Below are positions 30,193 to 32,342 of a stretch of 32,342 nucleotides of DNA, in pieces. The DNA comes from a virus. The translations under genes were made by a program, and so were the position numbers. The notes beneath the pieces were generated by a model that saw only the letters and a list, made by a program, of their open reading frames with translations, was not told the origin of the DNA and did not search any database. The stretch covers positions 4,165 to 36,506 of IMG/VR virus record IMGVR_UViG_3300039159_000068; one strand, written 5' to 3'. Each line of letters opens with the position of its first letter. The stretch's first letter is position 1.

Positions 30193-30495
30193 TCATGCTG
30201 TGCCCATCAGGTATTCAACTGCTCCGGGTATGCGGGCGCAGGCGATGGCGACAAAGGGGCCGGATGGTGCGGACTTGCCAGCCAGCCAATCTCGCGCGGT
30301 CCGCTCGTCAATACTGAAGAAGGCGGCAATGTGGGTCGGGCTGGTGCTGATGTGCGACCTGATAAGTCCTGCAAAGCGGTCGGGGAATACGCGCCGGAAG
30401 CCGTGCAGATCGGCGGGGAACTCCCCGGATGACAAAGCGGGCGCTTTTGGCGAAAGGTTGGTGACAGCCAAGGAGGCCCGCAATGCTTGACCCAT
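30193..30495 (-). CDS. Phage HTH regulator
   Basis: The protein has 100 residues. The stretch HISTSPTHIAAFFSIDERTA, then RDWLAGKSAPSGPFVAIA, is a helix-turn-helix of the phage CII/regulatory type common near immunity genes of alphaproteobacterial phages. The N-terminus is a helical lead. The ATG overlaps the Cro-like stop (TGATG). It probably activates or tunes early genes; target unknown. Confidence 0.7.
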   Translation of the reverse strand: MGQALRASLAVTNLSPKAPALSSGEFPADLHGFRRVFPDRFAGLIRSHISTSPTHIAAFFSIDERTARDWLAGKSAPSGPFVAIACARIPGAVEYLMGTA

Positions 30496-30758
30496 CACGA
30501 CACATCGCCAGAAGAAAGCGCCGTAGATTTCGTCCGCCTAGACTGATTGCGGGCGTGAACATCAATCATCCATTCCGGGGTGATCTGTATGCCCCGCAAC
30601 CGCGCCGCTTTCAGGACATGCGCCTGCCAATCGGCGGGGATGCGCTTCGCCGTTGCCCACTTATGAACAGCAGCCGGATTTGCGCCGATTTCATCCGCTA
30701 AAGCTTTGCGGGACGGCCATTGGTCGATCAACGACGCTACTGTAAGTTTTTCTAACAT
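30495..30758 (-). CDS. Cro-like HTH repressor
   Basis: The protein has 87 residues. MLEKLTVASLIDQWPSRKAL leads to the HTH (ADEIGANPAAVHKWATAKRI), the Cro/YdaS pattern. It is the first gene of the leftward operon and is divergent from the repressor at 30847. The ATG at 30758 lies at or within a few bases of the predicted transcription start, so the mRNA is leaderless or nearly so. GGGGGC lies directly before the ATG and is too close to act as a normal ribosome binding site. Confidence 0.8.
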   Translation of the reverse strand: MLEKLTVASLIDQWPSRKALADEIGANPAAVHKWATAKRIPADWQAHVLKAARLRGIQITPEWMIDVHARNQSRRTKSTALSSGDVS

Positions 30759-30764
30759 GCCCCC

Positions 30765-30793
30765 AGATAATGGAAGAAGCTTCCATTAGTCAA
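30765..30793 (-). promoter_or_regulatory. Leftward early promoter
   Basis: On the minus strand TTGACT (30793-30788) is followed by 17 bases and TTATCT (30770-30765); CATTAT (30772-30767) is an alternative -10 with a 15-base spacer. The operator at 30768-30788 fills the spacer, so bound repressor must block RNA polymerase. Transcription would start at or near the Cro-like ATG. Confidence 0.6.
30768..30788. promoter_or_regulatory. Operator O1 (perfect 9-bp arms)
   Basis: TAATGGAAG, AAG, CTTCCATTA is a perfect inverted repeat. It is the best copy of the TGGAAG-N3-CTTCCA family found at four places around the repressor gene. Confidence 0.8.
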
Positions 30794-30796
30794 GAG

Positions 30797-30811
30797 TGGA
30801 AATATCTTCTA
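30797..30811. promoter_or_regulatory. Operator O2 (imperfect)
   Basis: TGGAAA, TAT, CTTCTA matches the operator with two changes in twelve arm bases. It lies upstream of the repressor and overlaps a possible -10 (TATCTT, 30803-30808) for the rightward repressor promoter, which suggests autoregulation. Confidence 0.6.
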
Positions 30812-30846
30812 TTGCGGAAAAAGTGGAGTGCACCCATCATGAACCT

Positions 30847-31143
30847 ATGGAATATTCTCGCAAACCCGAGCCAACGTCCCCGGAAATGGTGACGCCCAGG
30901 TTGATCGCTCTTAGGGTCGCGCTCGGCCTGTCGAAGGCCGATTTTGCAGACATGGTGGGGATAGACCGATCCAGCTACAGCAAGATTGAAAAGGCCCATA
31001 AGCCCCTACTTCCCAAGGATGCGCACCGCATATGGGAATTATACGCTGTAGACATGAACTTTCTCTACTTGGGACGGCTTGACGGCCTGCCTTCAAGCTT
31101 GTCCGCCAAGGTCATAGCCAACCTGAACGGCCAAAAACAGTAA
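30847..31143 (+). CDS. XRE-family lysogeny repressor-like protein
   Basis: The protein has 98 residues from the ATG at 30847. An in-frame GTG at 30823 or 30796 and an ATG at 30886 are alternatives; a start at 30796 would read through operator O2 and is less likely. The HTH_3 domain is clear: PRLIALRVALGLSKADFADM, then VGIDRSSYSKIEKAHKPL. There is no C-terminal S24 peptidase, so it is a short repressor that cannot self-cleave in the SOS response. Its gene is flanked by the four operators. Confidence 0.8.
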   Translation: MEYSRKPEPTSPEMVTPRLIALRVALGLSKADFADMVGIDRSSYSKIEKAHKPLLPKDAHRIWELYAVDMNFLYLGRLDGLPSSLSAKVIANLNGQKQ

Positions 31144-31283
31144 AGCTGTTGAACTCCCACACCAGATTTCGCGCTGACCCAAAACAGTAACCGCGCGCCA
31201 GCCGGATAATCCTGCATTTTAAACCCTCGGAAATTTGTTCACGATTTACCCCATGATGGGTGATTTTGGCATTTTGTCAATAT

Positions 31284-31298
31284 TGGAAGTTTCTTCTA
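31284..31298. promoter_or_regulatory. Operator O3
   Basis: TGGAAG, TTT, CTTCTA matches the operator consensus with one change in twelve arm bases. It lies just upstream of the rightward -35. Confidence 0.65.
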
Positions 31299-31306
31299 TT
31301 TATGTG

Positions 31307-31335
31307 TTGACGGTGGAAGAAGCTTCCATTAATTT
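31307..31335 (+). promoter_or_regulatory. Rightward promoter with operator O4
   Basis: TTGACG (31307-31312), 17 bases and TAATTT (31330-31335) form the promoter. TGGAAG, AAG, CTTCCA (31314-31328) lies inside the spacer, the same design as the leftward promoter. It should drive 31369 and later genes and be repressed in the lysogen. Confidence 0.65.
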
Positions 31336-31368
31336 GAACCCACGCCCAACACCGGGCCGGGGATAACG

Positions 31369-31548
31369 ATGATGACCACGCAAAGCAAAACAGATCAAAA
31401 ATACGGCAAGGCGATGGGAGCCGCCGCGTTTGCTCGTGGTGTCATTTGCGCCCCGACCATGGACGCCGAACTGCGCAGCGGTCCGATGAACGTCGATATT
31501 TTTAAGGGCTGGCATCGCGGATGGATGGAAGCATCCATCGCCGCCTAA
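31369..31548 (+). CDS. Small RMF-like protein
   Basis: The protein has 59 residues (MMTTQSKTDQKYGKAMGAAA...). The pattern G..A...G...P..........FKGWHRGWMEA resembles ribosome modulation factor (RMF), whose end has 'WLGGWREA'. RMF pairs ribosomes in stationary phase; a phage copy could affect host translation. GGGGAT lies close upstream. It is the first gene of the rightward operon. The link to RMF is a pattern match only. Confidence 0.6.
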   Translation: MMTTQSKTDQKYGKAMGAAAFARGVICAPTMDAELRSGPMNVDIFKGWHRGWMEASIAA

Positions 31549-31608
31549 CCGCCCCCCCGCCTGCCCCGCACGCGGGCAGGCCACCCACCCCCCACAAAGG
31601 AGACTGAC

Positions 31609-31800
31609 ATGACCGTCGTCCCAGAACTTATACGCCTGCTCCGCGTAGAGGAGCGCCGCGACCCTGTTGATCAAGCATTTTTTGCGCTGAAAAGTTTGTC
31701 GAAGGATCAAGTGGATGCGCTGATTGCCATCCTGACCAAATTCAACAAGGACCGCCCCTACGCCCGCCGCGTGTCGGTGTCTCAGGAGCTTGCAAAATGA
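31609..31800 (+). CDS. Small helical protein of unknown function
   Basis: The protein has 63 residues (MTVVPELIRLLRVEERRDPV...). AGGAG lies six bases before the ATG. The stretch KSLSKDQVDALIAILTKF is helical. The TGA overlaps the next ATG (ATGA), so it is coupled. No family recognised. Confidence 0.7.
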   Translation: MTVVPELIRLLRVEERRDPVDQAFFALKSLSKDQVDALIAILTKFNKDRPYARRVSVSQELAK

Positions 31801-32342
31801 CGATCATACTCACCCGCAACACTGACATTCTTTTCGCCGAAGTCGCGCAACACCTTGCCGCCGACGCGCTGATCAAGCGCGAGTATTGGAACCATGACAC
31901 CGGCAAGGGCTGCTTTATTGGATGCCTGACGCATTCAAACAATCCCGCGCCAGCTTTCGAGCGGTTCGGCTTGCCCGTTGCGCTTTTGCGCGTTGCGGAG
32001 AGTATCTTTGAGGGTTTGCCGGATGCTGATGGCAAGGCGTTTTTTGCAGCTATGCCTTATGCTGTTGCCCGCGATGGCAAAGACCTGAGCCGGGTTGTGT
32101 GGGCTTTCCTTGCGGCTGAATTGCGGGCGCTGCCGAAAGTGACCGACGCTATTCAGGCGGTGATTGATCCGGTTATCGCGGGCATGGATTTGCTTGCAAA
32201 TGGCAATGAGTGGCCAGCCGCCGATGCCGTCCATGCCGCCGCCGATGTCGCCGCCCGTTCCGCCCGTGCCGCCGCCAATGCCGCCTATGGCGCAGATTCC
32301 GCCGCCTATGCCGCCCATGCCGCCCGTTCCGCCGCCGCCGCC
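31797..32342 (+). CDS. Phage protein with Ala-rich repeat tail, cut by window edge
   Basis: About 182 residues are seen. The first 140 form a normal domain (ILFAEVAQHLAADALIKREY, ALPKVTDAIQAVIDPVIAG). From about 142 on there are degenerate Ala-rich repeats (AADAVHAAADVAARSARAAA, NAAYGADSAAYAAHAARSAA) written in GCC codons, running to the window edge. Such tails occur in phage proteins of alphaproteobacteria with no known role. The end is missing. Confidence 0.75.
   Translation, partial: MTIILTRNTDILFAEVAQHLAADALIKREYWNHDTGKGCFIGCLTHSNNPAPAFERFGLPVALLRVAESIFEGLPDADGKAFFAAMPYAVARDGKDLSRVVWAFLAAELRALPKVTDAIQAVIDPVIAGMDLLANGNEWPAADAVHAAADVAARSARAAANAAYGADSAAYAAHAARSAAAA

Larger units (their letters stand above)
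31144..31368. other. Noncoding region with operators and rightward promoter
   Basis: No gene is seen. The left part has two AAAACAGTAA copies (31134 region and about 31181) and a CCCAT-GA-TGGG palindrome near 31249. The right part holds O3, O4 and the rightward promoter listed separately. Confidence 0.6.

Noticed and set aside
30014-30196. N-terminal extension of the PD-(D/E)XK nuclease from the ATG at 30196
   Set aside because: The extra residues are Pro/Ala/Arg-rich without structure, while the ATG at 30013 has a proper ribosome site and gives a normal-size nuclease. The coupling at 30196 keeps some doubt.
30839-30892. Short upstream frame (ATG at 30839) as a leader peptide for the repressor
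   Set aside because: It has GGAG ten bases upstream but is only 17 codons and overlaps the repressor; there is no other evidence for regulation by it.
1-32342. tRNA genes, integrase, att sites
   Set aside because: I looked for cloverleaf-like stretches, tyrosine or serine integrase motifs and direct repeats of att type and found none I could support; they may lie outside the window.

Overview
The window is a siphovirus-type (HK97-like, tailed) phage or prophage from a GC-rich host. The best guess for the host is an alphaproteobacterium of the Rhodobacterales type. The guess rests on codon use by eye and on small proteins that look like those of Rhodobacter and Roseobacter phages: the DUF2376-like tail chaperone, the short 'MILTFSPVRMD' protein, and the phage-type HTH next to the immunity genes. 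No search was run, so the host is an inference. No integrase, att site, tRNA, CRISPR array or bacterial housekeeping gene is visible. A lysogeny switch is present, so the phage is probably temperate.

Layout. Genes from about 30.76 kb down to 0.29 kb lie on the minus strand, many joined by ATGA or TGATG overlaps, so they are co-transcribed and translationally coupled. The exceptions are one small plus-strand lipoprotein gene (20768-21025) and the rightward genes beyond 30.8 kb. From right to left along transcription: (1) Immunity region, 30.2-31.4 kb. A plus-strand XRE repressor is divergent from a Cro-like gene. Four copies of the operator TGGAAG-N3-CTTCCA surround the repressor, and two of them sit inside the leftward and rightward promoters. 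A rightward operon follows (RMF-like protein, small protein, Ala-rich protein cut by the window edge). (2) Replication and nucleotide region, 30.0-21.3 kb: PD-(D/E)XK nuclease, DEDDy exonuclease, DUF2815-type ssDNA-binding protein with an N-terminal extension, AEP primase plus SF3/D5-type helicase, a striking array of CTTGTGCCC repeats that looks like an iteron replication origin, an HD nucleotidase, a D12-class adenine methyltransferase with internal repeats, and small unknown proteins. A rho-independent terminator closes this block at 21.22 kb.

(3) Packaging and head, 21.2-13.0 kb: small membrane protein, HNH nuclease fused to a P-loop kinase-like domain, TerS, TerL with a 345-residue intein in its Walker A motif, portal, prohead protease, major capsid protein and connector. 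(4) Tail, 13.0-4.4 kb: head closure, HK97 gp10-like, tail terminator, tail tube, frameshifted tail assembly chaperone, tape measure, distal tail proteins, and a tail tip or fibre gene broken by a frameshift. (5) Lysis and fibre, 4.4-0.29 kb: small membrane proteins, GH19 endolysin, Pam3-gp28-like holin, overlapping spanin pair, collagen-like fibre and a strong terminator. A partial winged-helix regulator lies beyond it at the left edge.

The most noteworthy items are the bidirectional nonamer array 3' of the primase-helicase gene, the apparent class 3 (WCT) intein with a LAGLIDADG endonuclease in terL, the operator set with a nearly leaderless cro-like transcript, and the HNH-kinase fusion.
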